A DNA stretch of 54,905 nucleotides. Source: Pseudomonadota bacterium. GTDB lineage: Bacteria > Pseudomonadota > Gammaproteobacteria > Xanthomonadales > Xanthomonadaceae. Below are positions 15,773-25,282 of the stretch, one piece after another (position 1 is the first letter of the stretch; each line of letters opens with the position of its first letter). The stretch lies in contig JAFEBY010000124.1 in the NCBI GenBank assembly GCA_018242465.1, forward strand, positions 1-54,905, written 5' to 3'. The position numbers and the translations under genes were made by a program. Under the pieces are notes generated by a model, which was given only the letters and a program-made list of their open reading frames with translations, searched no databases and had not been told where the DNA came from.

Positions 15773-18558
15773 CCACGAATGCCAGCCGCCTGCAACGTGC
15801 GCTGGCGCTGTTCGAAGCCGCCGCCGACCTGCCTGCCGGCGAACGCAAGCACATGCTGGACGCGGCCTGCGCCGACGATCCCGAGTTGCGCAGGAACGTC
15901 GAGGCGATGTTGCTGGCCGACCGGACCGCTGACAGCCTGCCAACCGAACCTTCCGCCTGGCTGGATGGCTCGTCTCAACCACCCGTCGACGAGAAAGAGG
16001 ACATTTCGACGCTGCGCTTCGGGCCATGGCAGGTCACCGGCGTGCTCGGTCGCGGCGGCATGGGCGCGGTCTATCGCGTCGAACGCGCCGATGGCGCCTA
16101 TCACCAGAAAGCGGCACTCAAACGCATCCGCATGGGGCTGGATACCGGTGATGCCCAGCAACGCTTTCTGCGCGAGCGCCAGATCCTCGCCACGCTCCGC
16201 CATCCCAACATCGCGCGCCTGATCGATGGCGGTGTCGCCGGCGAAATACCCTACTTCGCCATGGAACTGGTCGAGGGCGAGCGCATCGATCGCTGGTGCG
16301 ACGCCCGCAAGCTCAACCTGCGCGATCGCGTGCAGCTGTTCCTGCAGGTGCTGGATGCGGTGAGCGAGGCGCATCGCAACCTGATCGTCCATCGCGACCT
16401 CAAGCCATCCAATGTGCTGGTCGACGACAACGGCCAGGCCCACCTGCTCGATTTCGGCATCGCGCAACTGCTCGAAGAAGACGCCGACGCAACACAGACG
16501 CAACATCGCGCCTTCACCCCGGATTTCGCTTCCCCCGAGCAACTGCGCGCGGAACCGGTCACCACCGCTTCCGACGTCTACCAGCTGGGCGTGATGCTTT
16601 ACCTGCTGGTCTGCGGCCGCCATCCATTCGGGATGAAAGCCGACACGCCCTGGCATCGCAAGATCGCCCTGCTCGACCGCCCCGCGACCCCGCCGGCGCG
16701 CGCGATCGACGACATAGGCGCAGTGGATCGAGGCGGCACGCAGAAAAATCTCTCCAAGCAGATCTCGGGCGATCTCGAAGCCGTCTTGTTGCGGGCGATC
16801 GCGCGCGTGCCCAGCGCTCGCTACCCGTCTGTCGACGCCTTCCGCAGCGACCTGCGGGCGTGGCTGGATGGCTATCGCGTGCAGGCACGCCTGCCTGGGC
16901 GCCGCGAACGCCTGATGCGGATGATCCGCCGCTACCGCCTGTTGTTCGCAGCAGGCACTGCCGTGGTTGCGGCGCTCGCGATCGGGCTCGGCAGTGCCCT
17001 GCTGGAAGCGCGCCGCGCGCATCACAGCGAGGCCAATGCATTGCTGCAACAAGCGCTGGCGGAACACAACGCACGCCAGTCCGCGGCGATCCAGGAAACC
17101 TTCGAACGCATGCTGATGCACGCAATGGCGGTCGACGGTGGACGCAAGACCACGGTGCGGGAAATGGCCGACGGCGCGATGCGCAGCATCGACACCAAAT
17201 CCGGCCGCGGCGACGCCGCGCGGGTTTCGCTGCTGCTCGACCTGATCCACGTCTACATCACCGCTGGCCAGAAGGACGGCGCGCGCGAGATGCTGGCGAA
17301 GGTCCGTCCGCAAGCGCTGGCGCTCGCCGCAGAACAACCCGTGTTCGCGTTCCGGATCAAGGCGCTGGAAGCCGACATGCTGGACGAAACCGACCCGGAG
17401 AAGATCCCGAGTTATCGCGACGCCCGCGCATTCGCCGCCAAGTGGCTCGCGAAAGCCGACGAATCGTCGTTCGAGAATGTACGTACCTCGCTCATCAATT
17501 ACCTGTACTCGCTGGATTGGCACGGGATGTCGATCGAACAAAACATCGTCGCAAGCGATATCCATGCCTTGACCCTGGCCCGCTACGGCGAGCAAAACCC
17601 GCGCACGGTCCAGATGGCGATGGCTGATGGCCGCACTCTGATCGCGATCGGGCGACACCGCGAGGCCGAACAGATGTTGCAGCGACAACTCGCATTGGCA
17701 TCCGGTCATTTCGGCGTCAATGGTCAATTGGCCACCAGCACCCAATCGATGCTTGTTGCCAATGACACATCGATCGACGGACATTGGCCGCACGCTGAAG
17801 CTGGATCACGCAACCTGCTGGTGAAATACCAGGATCGCCATGTCGATGTTCTCGGCGAGCGCAAGGTGATCGCCCGCATCGTGCTGATTCGATTGCTGCA
17901 GCGGCAACGCCGCGATGTCGAGGCCAAGGCCGAATTGACACACTTGGGGCCGGATCTGGCAGCGGTGATGGACGACGACGGCGACACATTGCGGGTCGAC
18001 ATGTTGATCCTCCAGTCTGAGCAGGCGTGGAACGAGGGCGCTCCTGCGAAATCCCTCGAATACGCCGAAGCCGCATTGGCGGTTGCGTGGAAGCCACTCA
18101 AATATGACAACGCCATTTCCCGCGTTGATGCCTTGCTTGCAGCAGCTCGCGCGCAAGTGGCATTGGGCCAATGCACGGCTGCGACGCGTGCGGTTGCGGA
18201 TGCCATGCGCCTCCGCGCGACATTTCCGCAGCGTCTGGATTTCAGCCAAGACTGGGCACGGGCTTCAGGCATCGAACTTGCGTGCCGGCAAGATGATGCG
18301 GCATTGAAGCTCGCGCGCCTCGCCGCCACCAATCTGTCGCACCTGCCGGAACCGGACGGCTGGCGAACCGGCATCGTCCAGCTTGCCCTGGCGCGAGCGC
18401 AGGGCGCCACCGGGCACCATGCGGAAAGCGCACTGGCCTACCAACGCGCAGATGCCGCCTTCGCGCGCGTGATCCCGGCCACGCATCCGAACCGCGTGGC
18501 GATCGCTAGGGAATACAAGACGGTGGATCTGCCGCATGCCAGCGAAGCGCCGTGGTGA
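15769..18558 (+). CDS. Transmembrane Ser/Thr protein kinase, module 1
   Basis: The 929-residue protein has a cytoplasmic Hanks-type kinase domain (about 87-370) with GRGGMGAVY P-loop, Lys118, HRDLKPSN (208-215) and DFG (228-230). A single membrane helix follows at about 391-413, then a long helical, probably TPR-like, periplasmic C-terminal half. All catalytic residues are present, so it should be active. The N-terminal 80 residues match the leader found in kinases paired with this sigma-factor type. It overlaps the sigma gene by 4 nt, which implies that the sigma factor is its substrate. The periplasmic half differs strongly from that of kinase 2, suggesting a different signal. Confidence 0.93.
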   Translation: MTTNASRLQRALALFEAAADLPAGERKHMLDAACADDPELRRNVEAMLLADRTADSLPTEPSAWLDGSSQPPVDEKEDISTLRFGPWQVTGVLGRGGMGAVYRVERADGAYHQKAALKRIRMGLDTGDAQQRFLRERQILATLRHPNIARLIDGGVAGEIPYFAMELVEGERIDRWCDARKLNLRDRVQLFLQVLDAVSEAHRNLIVHRDLKPSNVLVDDNGQAHLLDFGIAQLLEEDADATQTQHRAFTPDFASPEQLRAEPVTTASDVYQLGVMLYLLVCGRHPFGMKADTPWHRKIALLDRPATPPARAIDDIGAVDRGGTQKNLSKQISGDLEAVLLRAIARVPSARYPSVDAFRSDLRAWLDGYRVQARLPGRRERLMRMIRRYRLLFAAGTAVVAALAIGLGSALLEARRAHHSEANALLQQALAEHNARQSAAIQETFERMLMHAMAVDGGRKTTVREMADGAMRSIDTKSGRGDAARVSLLLDLIHVYITAGQKDGAREMLAKVRPQALALAAEQPVFAFRIKALEADMLDETDPEKIPSYRDARAFAAKWLAKADESSFENVRTSLINYLYSLDWHGMSIEQNIVASDIHALTLARYGEQNPRTVQMAMADGRTLIAIGRHREAEQMLQRQLALASGHFGVNGQLATSTQSMLVANDTSIDGHWPHAEAGSRNLLVKYQDRHVDVLGERKVIARIVLIRLLQRQRRDVEAKAELTHLGPDLAAVMDDDGDTLRVDMLILQSEQAWNEGAPAKSLEYAEAALAVAWKPLKYDNAISRVDALLAAARAQVALGQCTAATRAVADAMRLRATFPQRLDFSQDWARASGIELACRQDDAALKLARLAATNLSHLPEPDGWRTGIVQLALARAQGATGHHAESALAYQRADAAFARVIPATHPNRVAIAREYKTVDLPHASEAPW

Positions 18559-18584
18559 TGGCTACGCCGGATTCCGTGATCGTT

Positions 18585-18842
18585 CTAGCCGTGACAGCGG
18601 CTGCACTGCGGTTTGCTGTCCTCCGCCAGTGCCTGCATTTTCGACGCTGTCTTGCCGCCATGCAGGACCAGAATCGCCTGTGTCAGCAATGATCGGCCCC
18701 GGTTGCTGGCGGCATCCGTGTTTGCCGATGCCGGGACTTCGGGTTTCCGTACAGTCTCCTTGGTGTCCGTGGCTGCGCCGGCCAAGGCACCGGCACTCAT
18801 CATTGCCAAAACCATCGCGCACGATAGTGAACGCTTGAACAT
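18585..18842 (-). CDS. Small exported protein ending in a CxxCH motif
   Basis: The 85-residue product has a signal peptide (FKRSLSCAMVLAMMSAGALAGAA), a charged spacer and a helical segment. It ends four residues after the first cysteine of QCSRCHG. CxxCH is the covalent haem-attachment motif of c-type cytochromes, but no distal methionine domain follows, so a normal cytochrome c fold is impossible. It might bind haem or metal minimally, or be a degenerate cytochrome. GGAG lies 8 nt upstream of the ATG. It is the last gene of the six-gene secreted block and converges on kinase 1. Confidence 0.65.
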   Translation of the reverse strand: MFKRSLSCAMVLAMMSAGALAGAATDTKETVRKPEVPASANTDAASNRGRSLLTQAILVLHGGKTASKMQALAEDSKPQCSRCHG

Positions 18843-18920
18843 GACGGTGGCTCCATCGAGGGTGATTGAACGCTACATCACCCCGATTTCCCCGTAACCT
18901 GACAAACGTGACAGTTGGTC

Positions 18921-19490
18921 TCAACGCGGACGCTCGAACACCTGGAATGCCAAGTCGCGGCCCCATGCGTACCACGACAGCAGCGATATGCCATTGATGA
19001 TGAAAGCCTGTCCACCGGCATAGGTATCACTTGCCGGGCCCGGCAGGAATGTGCACTCGCCACCGATCGCTTCGACGGTGAAAGCGTAATTTCCCGCCTG
19101 CAGCGGGCGCGGCTGCTCGAACTCCACCATGCGCATGCTCATCATCCCATTGCCCGCCATCCATGAATTCATTGCGTAGCCGGGGACATCCTGGGTCGCG
19201 AGCACGATGCCTGACGGCAGGCCGGTGCGCAGTGTGGCCTGGACCGTCACCCGCACGGTCTGGGCAGTCGAGCAATAGATCGGCAACATGATGTGGGTGA
19301 CTGCACCCGCGCGTGGCAACTGGAAGGTCTGTGCGAACTTGAAATTGCCATTGCCGTGCTGGCCCAGGGCATACCCGCTGTTGTTGGGTTCGGACATGAC
19401 CTGCTCGGCCGCGATCTGCGGCGGGATGGTCTGCGTCATGGCGGGCGCGGCGATACCGGCCAGCAGCAGGGGAAGCAGTTTCTCGTGCAT
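18921..19490 (-). CDS. Secreted beta-rich protein of unknown function
   Basis: I do not recognise the family. The 189-residue product has a signal peptide (HEKLLPLLLAGIAAPAMTQ) and a mature domain rich in beta-strands and glycine with two cysteines (YCSTAQTV and GECTFLPG) that could form a disulphide. The repeated strand pattern (FKFAQTFQLPRAGAVTHIMLP, NYAFTVEAIGG, ISLLSWYAWGRDLAFQVF) suggests a jelly-roll or carbohydrate-binding-like sandwich; that is inference. AAGGG precedes the ATG by 8 nt. It lies 67 nt after the upstream secreted gene on the same strand, so it is probably in the same operon. Confidence 0.7.
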   Translation of the reverse strand: MHEKLLPLLLAGIAAPAMTQTIPPQIAAEQVMSEPNNSGYALGQHGNGNFKFAQTFQLPRAGAVTHIMLPIYCSTAQTVRVTVQATLRTGLPSGIVLATQDVPGYAMNSWMAGNGMMSMRMVEFEQPRPLQAGNYAFTVEAIGGECTFLPGPASDTYAGGQAFIINGISLLSWYAWGRDLAFQVFERPR

Positions 19491-19557
19491 GAAAGATACC
19501 CTTGAAAGAGGATGAAACGAGATCACTTCACGGCCGCCAGGTCGTACCGGATTCCGG

Positions 19558-20658
19558 CTATCCGTGGTGGCCGCAACGAATGTCGCCATTACGGATGCCA
19601 TCGCCGGCACGAGGATTGGAATGGTCGTCCTTGCGGAACACGATCGCGTCGTTGATGCGTGCGCCGCGCCAGCCGTCGTAGGCACCGCCGTGGAAGCTGA
19701 CCGTGTCGGCACTGGCAACGATCTTGCCGCCGCCGCCCGTGGCGGAATAGGTCGTCCCCGAAATGGTGAACCAAAGCCCGATCGGCCGGTATTCGACCGA
19801 GAATGAGGCCCCGGCGCGCACCGACAGCATCTGGCAGTCGTAACGGCCATCGACGCCTTGCCCGCCACCGGAGGCAACCGCTCGCGCGACCGGCGTGCCC
19901 GGGACCGAAGCACCCGCACCCAGCATCCCGGTCAGTTCCTGCGGTTCCATCTTGAACAGCTTCCTTCCGAAGCCCGCCGCCATCGCTTTCGCCTGCTCGA
20001 CTTGCCCGGTGTTGTTGTTCTGTTTGCCGTCCACGTAGAACACCAACGGCAGGCCCGCGCTGGCCAGCAGGACGTTGTAGAGCGCGGTCTTGTCCTTGTC
20101 CGATGCCTTGGCGATGTCCGACTGTGCAAGCGACGCGTTGAGCGATGTGTACAGATTGTTCTCGACATCGGCGCCGGGCTGCTCGCCGGTGTTGACGATA
20201 TGCGCGGAAACGATGAAGAAGGTCATTGCCCCGGCAAGCGTGTTATCCCAGCCACGGCCCTTGTATTTCTGCGCGAACAACTGCGAGCCGGCAGCGGCGA
20301 GTTGCAGGATTTGCTGACGTTCCTGCGGCGAATTGCCCAGACTGTCGGCGAGCTGCTTCACGGAATCGTCGCCGGCCACCGGGGTGAAGCGCGTCGCGGT
20401 CGGCGGAGCCGTTGCCGATGCCACGGACGTTGGCGACGCTCCGCCCTGCCGTGATTTCGCGCCGGAATACTTCGGATATTTCGCACAGATCGACGGCAAT
20501 GACAAATGTCTCTTCAGCGCCGAGTCGCAGATTGCCCTTTCCGCGATCGCATTGTTGATGACACTGTTGACTAGCCATTGCTGCGCGCGTGCTGCGGGCG
20601 CGATTGACAGTGCAAGCATGACTGTCATGCAGATGGAAGCAAGCGAATGCGGTTTCAT
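19558..20658 (-). CDS. Secreted two-part protein of unknown function
   Basis: The 366-residue product has a signal peptide (ending APAARAQ), a low-complexity Ser/Ala/Pro linker, a helical central domain (about 100-240, with DNTLAGAMTFFIVSAHIVNTG and ALYNVLLASAGLPLVFYVDG) and a C-terminal beta domain with YDCQMLSVRAG and NGDIRCGHHG. The central part resembles conserved exported proteins of unknown function. GGAG lies 6 nt before the chosen ATG; the TTG four codons upstream is inside that ribosome site. It lies 22 nt after the beta-propeller gene in the same operon. Confidence 0.75.
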   Translation of the reverse strand: MKPHSLASICMTVMLALSIAPAARAQQWLVNSVINNAIAERAICDSALKRHLSLPSICAKYPKYSGAKSRQGGASPTSVASATAPPTATRFTPVAGDDSVKQLADSLGNSPQERQQILQLAAAGSQLFAQKYKGRGWDNTLAGAMTFFIVSAHIVNTGEQPGADVENNLYTSLNASLAQSDIAKASDKDKTALYNVLLASAGLPLVFYVDGKQNNNTGQVEQAKAMAAGFGRKLFKMEPQELTGMLGAGASVPGTPVARAVASGGGQGVDGRYDCQMLSVRAGASFSVEYRPIGLWFTISGTTYSATGGGGKIVASADTVSFHGGAYDGWRGARINDAIVFRKDDHSNPRAGDGIRNGDIRCGHHG

Positions 20659-20680
20659 GGATCTCTCCAATGCGGTGGAT

Positions 20681-22279
20681 TCATTGCAATTTGAACGCGC
20701 CGGTCAGGGTCACGCCGTAGATGGCGCCGTCGCGTCCGATGCGCCATGCGGGCCCCTGCGATCCACCGCGACGGAAATCCGGCTGGATACTCCAGCCGCC
20801 GTCGAAATCGAGATCGTGGCCGGGCAGCGTCGTGGTCCACAGCAACGTGCCGGTGCGCGCGTCGAAACCCTGCAAGCGGTAATCCCTGCCGCCGCCCTTT
20901 GCTTCCGCGGTGCGTTCGGAAAGCTGAAACACGCCGCCGGACGAAGCAAGCAATCGAGTGTCCTTGCCCATCGAACGATGCCATGCGGGTGCGCCGTCGG
21001 CCAGGCGATATCCCCACACTTCGCGTGCACCGCCACGTCCGGTTTCGACGATCAACATGTCACCTGCCGCGATGTAGTTGCCGATGCTCTGGCCGGAAAC
21101 CGCCTGCGTTGTCCATGCCGTGCTGCCGGTTCGCGGATCCAGCGCGCGAAGCCGTTCCTGCACGCGGATCACCACCTTGCCGCCCGCCACCATCGGCGTA
21201 CCGTCATCCGAACGCCAGCCGCGTTCGGCGCTGACTTGATTGACATGCCGCCACAGCGTTTGTCCCGTGCGCAGGTCGATGGCATGCAACTGTCGCGTCG
21301 GCGGTTCGGACTGGTCCTTGCTGCGCGCGGTGATGAACAGCGTGCCGTCCGTCAGTGCGGATGGGCTGAAGGTGGGCATGTAGTGCGGATCGTCTTTCTG
21401 CATGGCGAGACGGAATCCGCCGTTGCGCCACAGGACCTTGTCGAGCGCCGGACTCAATCCGATCAGATAGCTGACGCCATCCTGGTTCGACTGGTTGACT
21501 CCGACGAAACTGCCGCCGTGTCCGCGCAACGTCACATTCGCCGCCGGCTTGAGCGAGCGCACGATGCGCCCGGCTCTGACATCAATGACGTAGTAATCGC
21601 CCGGTTCACCGTTCTCGCGCGGATAGATCAGCAACACCTCGCCTGTCGACAGTTCATGAAAAGCGACATTGCCAGTCGTGCCGCGACGATTGCCGACCTT
21701 GCAGATGTCGCCGATCCGCCACACGGTCTTGCCGGTCTTCATGTCCAAAGCCGAGACACCGGCGTTGCCGTCGTTGTTGCAACTTCCAGTCAGCATCAGA
21801 TCGCCGACCAGGAATGGCGACCACGCCCCCCACCAGCCCGGCTTTGTCTGCCACGCGATTTTTGGCGCGGCCAGCATCGGAACCCCGGGAAACTCCCGGC
21901 TGTTGCAGTTGGTGCCGTAGGTGCGACTCATCGTCGATGCGTCATCACACACCGACCTTGGCGCGGCAGAACGCAGGCGCGCGAGTACCGCGTCGCGGGC
22001 AGCGTCGGAATCGTCGGGAACAGCCACCGCGATCCCCGTATCGTTGCGGCGGTTGCCATCCAGCGCGTTTTCGACAGGCCGGGTCACGGTCTCCTTCACC
22101 TTGTTTCCGGCCTTGTGCGTGATCTCGTCCTGCGCCTGTTTCACTGTGCGCTTCAACCAGCCGCCGAGGTCTTGCGCAGCAACAGGATTGGCCAACCACA
22201 GGGAACAGGCGCCCACAACGAGGATCGACCGGATCCGCTGTTCCTTCTTCATAACTTTGTGCCTGCCAAGCGCGTTCAT
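20681..22279 (-). CDS. Exported PQQ-like beta-propeller protein
   Basis: The 532-residue product has an N-terminal export signal, a helical segment (GGWLKRTVKQAQDEITHKAG), and a PQQ-type propeller of repeated blades: SALDMKTGKTVWRIGD, YVIDVRAGRIVRSL, HAIDLRTGQTLWRHV, RALDPRTGSTAWTTQ and GFDARTGTLLWTTTL. Such propellers are scaffolds (as in BamB) or quinoprotein enzymes; I see no evidence here for a PQQ-dependent active site, so a binding or scaffold role is more likely. The start overlaps the upstream lipoprotein stop as ATGA and has AGGGG 6 nt upstream. An in-frame ATG nine codons later is the alternative. Confidence 0.85.
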   Translation of the reverse strand: MNALGRHKVMKKEQRIRSILVVGACSLWLANPVAAQDLGGWLKRTVKQAQDEITHKAGNKVKETVTRPVENALDGNRRNDTGIAVAVPDDSDAARDAVLARLRSAAPRSVCDDASTMSRTYGTNCNSREFPGVPMLAAPKIAWQTKPGWWGAWSPFLVGDLMLTGSCNNDGNAGVSALDMKTGKTVWRIGDICKVGNRRGTTGNVAFHELSTGEVLLIYPRENGEPGDYYVIDVRAGRIVRSLKPAANVTLRGHGGSFVGVNQSNQDGVSYLIGLSPALDKVLWRNGGFRLAMQKDDPHYMPTFSPSALTDGTLFITARSKDQSEPPTRQLHAIDLRTGQTLWRHVNQVSAERGWRSDDGTPMVAGGKVVIRVQERLRALDPRTGSTAWTTQAVSGQSIGNYIAAGDMLIVETGRGGAREVWGYRLADGAPAWHRSMGKDTRLLASSGGVFQLSERTAEAKGGGRDYRLQGFDARTGTLLWTTTLPGHDLDFDGGWSIQPDFRRGGSQGPAWRIGRDGAIYGVTLTGAFKLQ

Positions 22280-23937
22280 GATGTGCACCCCTCTTCCACG
22301 GGCGTCACCGTGAAGGTTTCGCCGCCGCTGGTATGGCGTGACTGGCTGCCGACATGGATATCGCCGCCACCATTGGTCGTCATCGTTCCCGGCTTGTCCT
22401 CGCCATTGGGGAATGTGATTTCGTAGCTGCCTTGTGCCTTCCAGCTCAGGCCGGGAATATTCGGCGTGCGCACGAACTTGTAACTGCCGCTCCTGCCGCC
22501 GCTCATTTCCACACCGAACAACTTTCCGTTCAGGACGAAACTGTGTTCGATGTCGCAGACGACCTGGTTGACCGGATCGCCGCTGCCGCCGACAAAGCGA
22601 TATCCACCCTTCTTCGTATCGAACTGCAAACTCGCCTTGCCGACGCCGCGCTTGCTGCGCGCCTCGAAATCGATGGTCGCAGCCTGGTCCTTCTCCTCCG
22701 GATTCTGGTATGTGAATTGGGCGTCGGCCTTGGTCTTGTCGTCCGGGCTCAGCGAATGCGCGCCCTTCAGCGTGCCCTTCACCGTGCCACCAGTCGGCGC
22801 GCCATCCTTCTTTGCGCGCGGTTCCGCAAAGATGGTGTACGTGGTCTTCGGTTGCGCGCCAGTGCGCTTGGCGGGATCGCTGCGCAGTTTCAGGTCCACG
22901 CAGCGACCGGTTTCCCATGGCGGAGTGGTGCCTGCAAATCCGCCTTGCAGCATCACTTCGGACACGATGCGCAGCATGTCGCCGGTTCCCTTGAGCAATT
23001 CTTCGGTATGCCGTGCTTCATCCGGGCGGAAAATGCTGTGTCCGTGCTCATCGACGTTTCCGGAATAGTCCGAATCGCCTCGCGAGAACCCGCGCGTCAT
23101 GTCCACCGACAGCGTGTTGCCGCGCGCACCGGTACCGCTCATCGAAACCTGCAACTGCTCGTCGAAACCATTGTCTGTCGGGCTGATGAGGTGGGCGTCA
23201 TCATCCAGCCAACGTTCGTACTTGAATTTCGCCTTGACCGAACCGCTGCTCTTGCCACCCGCGCTCATCTGCGATTCGGTCTCGATGGTGACCACCACCT
23301 TGCCGCTGGCATCCGGGCAGGCATCCATGTGTACCTTGGTTTTCACCTTGCCGGTCACTCCGTCATTGTTGACGGTCTGCTCCATCGTGGTGTCCATGCC
23401 ATCCTGGGCGACGTTCACTTCCGCCGAATTGTCGCTGTCGCTGAACTTGATCGGCCCATGCGCAGCGAGCTCCGAAACCTGCGCCTCCGACAAGCCGCCA
23501 CTGAGCATGCCGCCCGTGATCGAAGTCCCGACCAGGCCATAGCCAACCCCCATCACGCCGGCATCCATGCCTGTGCCATCGAATGCGAGCTTCGTTGCAC
23601 GCGGAACATTGGTCTGCGCGATCACGGCCGACTGCTCGAACTTCAGGCTGATCGCTTTCAACGCCGCGATGGCCTTGTCCTCACCCCCCAATTCCTGTTC
23701 CATGCCAGTGGCTTGCATCAGCTTGTAGTGCAGCCAGAACTCCAGCGCCGATGCCCTGCGCGCGGCGGGCAGAACACCTTCTGTTTTCAGTTTGACCATC
23801 TCGCTCTGAATCGGCGCGGCTGGAAATTTCGTGGAACCCGTAGCCTGTTCGTCTGCCTTTTTGCCGCAACCCGCAAGCGTTAGCGCGACCGGCAACAGGG
23901 CGACAGCAACCGACAACAATGGTCGTGATAGTTTCAT
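22276..23937 (-). CDS. Large lipoprotein of unknown function
   Basis: The 553-residue protein starts with a lipoprotein signal (LTLAGC, Cys24), followed by a helical domain (about 45-110), a Gly-rich hydrophobic stretch (AGVMGVGYGLVGTSITGGMLSGG) that may contact membrane, and a long beta-rich C-terminal half. I recognise no family. Cys pairs (DACPD, GRCVD, VVCDIEH, EEGCTS) could form disulphides. It follows the first secreted gene by 16 nt and overlaps the propeller gene, so the three are almost surely cotranslated and may act together at the outer membrane. Confidence 0.78.
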   Translation of the reverse strand: MKLSRPLLSVAVALLPVALTLAGCGKKADEQATGSTKFPAAPIQSEMVKLKTEGVLPAARRASALEFWLHYKLMQATGMEQELGGEDKAIAALKAISLKFEQSAVIAQTNVPRATKLAFDGTGMDAGVMGVGYGLVGTSITGGMLSGGLSEAQVSELAAHGPIKFSDSDNSAEVNVAQDGMDTTMEQTVNNDGVTGKVKTKVHMDACPDASGKVVVTIETESQMSAGGKSSGSVKAKFKYERWLDDDAHLISPTDNGFDEQLQVSMSGTGARGNTLSVDMTRGFSRGDSDYSGNVDEHGHSIFRPDEARHTEELLKGTGDMLRIVSEVMLQGGFAGTTPPWETGRCVDLKLRSDPAKRTGAQPKTTYTIFAEPRAKKDGAPTGGTVKGTLKGAHSLSPDDKTKADAQFTYQNPEEKDQAATIDFEARSKRGVGKASLQFDTKKGGYRFVGGSGDPVNQVVCDIEHSFVLNGKLFGVEMSGGRSGSYKFVRTPNIPGLSWKAQGSYEITFPNGEDKPGTMTTNGGGDIHVGSQSRHTSGGETFTVTPVEEGCTS

Positions 23938-23953
23938 GGCATCGTCTCCTGTC

Positions 23954-25195
23954 TCAGTTCCTGCGGAACAACCCTTTCAACAATTTCTTCGCGCCGTTTT
24001 CCTGCTGCGGCTGCTCGCCTTGCCGCTGCTCGCCACGTCGTTGCTGCATGCCCGACATGTCCATGCCCAGCATTGCGGTCGCGGTGGACTTGGTGCGCAC
24101 GCGCACGTTCCACTCCGGATTCCATGCCTGCTTCGGATTGGCCGGTCGCGGCGGATAGGCGATGTTGGTTTCCGGCCCGTAGGCGATCATGTTGATCGCG
24201 CCCATGCCCTGCTTTCCGCCTTCGCTGGCGAAGATGCCTTTCGGGATCGCGCAATGGCCGGCGGTGGTCGGCAGCAACACGTGTTGCTTCGTCCACTTGT
24301 CGATGTTCGATCCGGACAGGTAGTTGAGCAATTCGGGACCGGCGCCCGCCACTTCCGAACTGCTCCAGACCACGAAGTGATGCTCGTCCTGCATTGCCAT
24401 CGCGGTCAGGAAATAACCGCGCGCACGCGCCACCGGCTGCCACGAGACCTCGATGCTGTCCGTCATCGCACCCTGCGTGGTGAGCGCGATTCTCGGCATG
24501 AAATCCGCGCTTTCGCCAAGGTCGAACTTCAGCGATTCCGGCACGCCATCGCCGCTGATGCGATGCGTTCCCACCATCGATGAATCATCGGAGACACGCT
24601 TGTCGTTCTTCTGGTTCGGCCACAGCGCGTACTTCGGTTCGGAGTCGATGTCGCGGTCGGGCACGAACAGCCCCGGCGCGATGCCGCCTTCCATGCCGAC
24701 CTTGCCACCCTTCATCCGCGCCGTCAGCACTTTCGGTTGACCGGGACGCACATTCGCGCCGCAGCCCCAGTACTGGCGGATGGTGACTTCGACATCCGGC
24801 ACCTGCGATGTTCCGTGCTGTTCCCTGCTTTGCCCGGGCGGCGGCGGCAGCAGCGGTAACGACTTGCCGACATCCAGCCCCGCCGGCACGAAATCTTCCG
24901 CCGGGGTGCCGGGCTTCAGGCTGTTGTACATGGCAATGTCGAGCAGCTTGCCTTGCGTGGCGGGCACCTTGCGCGATTGCGGATAGCCCTGCGGTCCGTT
25001 GCCGCCAGCCATCTTGCGCATCATGAAACCGCCGAGCCCGCCCATGTCCGGCATGCCGGCCATGCTGTGGGTCGCGACGTCGATCCACACCTGTGTTTTC
25101 GGCGCGGATGGCGCGCTGCCCGCAGGCAGGACGACGAGTGTGGCGAGCGCAGCAGCAAGTGCAGTCGCGCGCAATAGACGATGATGAGCATGCAT
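23954..25195 (-). CDS. Secreted protein of unknown function, first gene of the six-gene block
   Basis: The 413-residue product has a signal peptide (LLRATALAAALATLVVLPAGSA), a methionine- and glycine-rich stretch (SMAGMPDMGGLGGFMMRKMAGG), a Pro-rich loop, a beta-rich middle domain and a basic, Gln-rich C-terminus ending KKLLKGLFRRN. The family is not recognised. The Met-rich stretch could bind metal or be a flexible surface segment; this is inference. The ATG was chosen for the signal peptide; the frame upstream runs through the promoter motif and is not coding. It directly follows promoter element P1. Confidence 0.75.
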   Translation of the reverse strand: MHAHHRLLRATALAAALATLVVLPAGSAPSAPKTQVWIDVATHSMAGMPDMGGLGGFMMRKMAGGNGPQGYPQSRKVPATQGKLLDIAMYNSLKPGTPAEDFVPAGLDVGKSLPLLPPPPGQSREQHGTSQVPDVEVTIRQYWGCGANVRPGQPKVLTARMKGGKVGMEGGIAPGLFVPDRDIDSEPKYALWPNQKNDKRVSDDSSMVGTHRISGDGVPESLKFDLGESADFMPRIALTTQGAMTDSIEVSWQPVARARGYFLTAMAMQDEHHFVVWSSSEVAGAGPELLNYLSGSNIDKWTKQHVLLPTTAGHCAIPKGIFASEGGKQGMGAINMIAYGPETNIAYPPRPANPKQAWNPEWNVRVRTKSTATAMLGMDMSGMQQRRGEQRQGEQPQQENGAKKLLKGLFRRN

Positions 25196-25243
25196 GCGTG
25201 TGTATCCCTCTATGGATGCGCCGTGATTGCCGGCCTCGTACAT

Positions 25244-25276
25244 GGGTATGCGCAATCCGGCTGCGAAAGCGGTCAC
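25244..25276 (-). promoter_or_regulatory. ECF-type promoter P1 of the secreted operon
   Basis: On the minus strand GTGACCG (-35-like) is followed after 17 nt by CGCATACCC (-10-like), about 49 nt before the first ATG. The same two boxes, with the same 17-nt spacing and similar flanks, precede the adhesin gene 2.2 kb away. Two such matches at equivalent positions next to ECF sigma genes make a shared sigma-factor promoter likely. Confidence 0.75.
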
Positions 25277-25282
25277 TCCCCG

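Noticed and set aside
15664-17793. 709-codon open frame antisense to kinase 1
   Set aside because: The plus strand encodes an intact kinase with all catalytic motifs; the antisense product is low-complexity and has no ribosome site.
20333-23883. Two long plus-strand frames opposite the propeller and lipoprotein genes
   Set aside because: The minus-strand genes have signal peptides, ribosome sites and overlaps; the plus-strand products look like shadow sequence.
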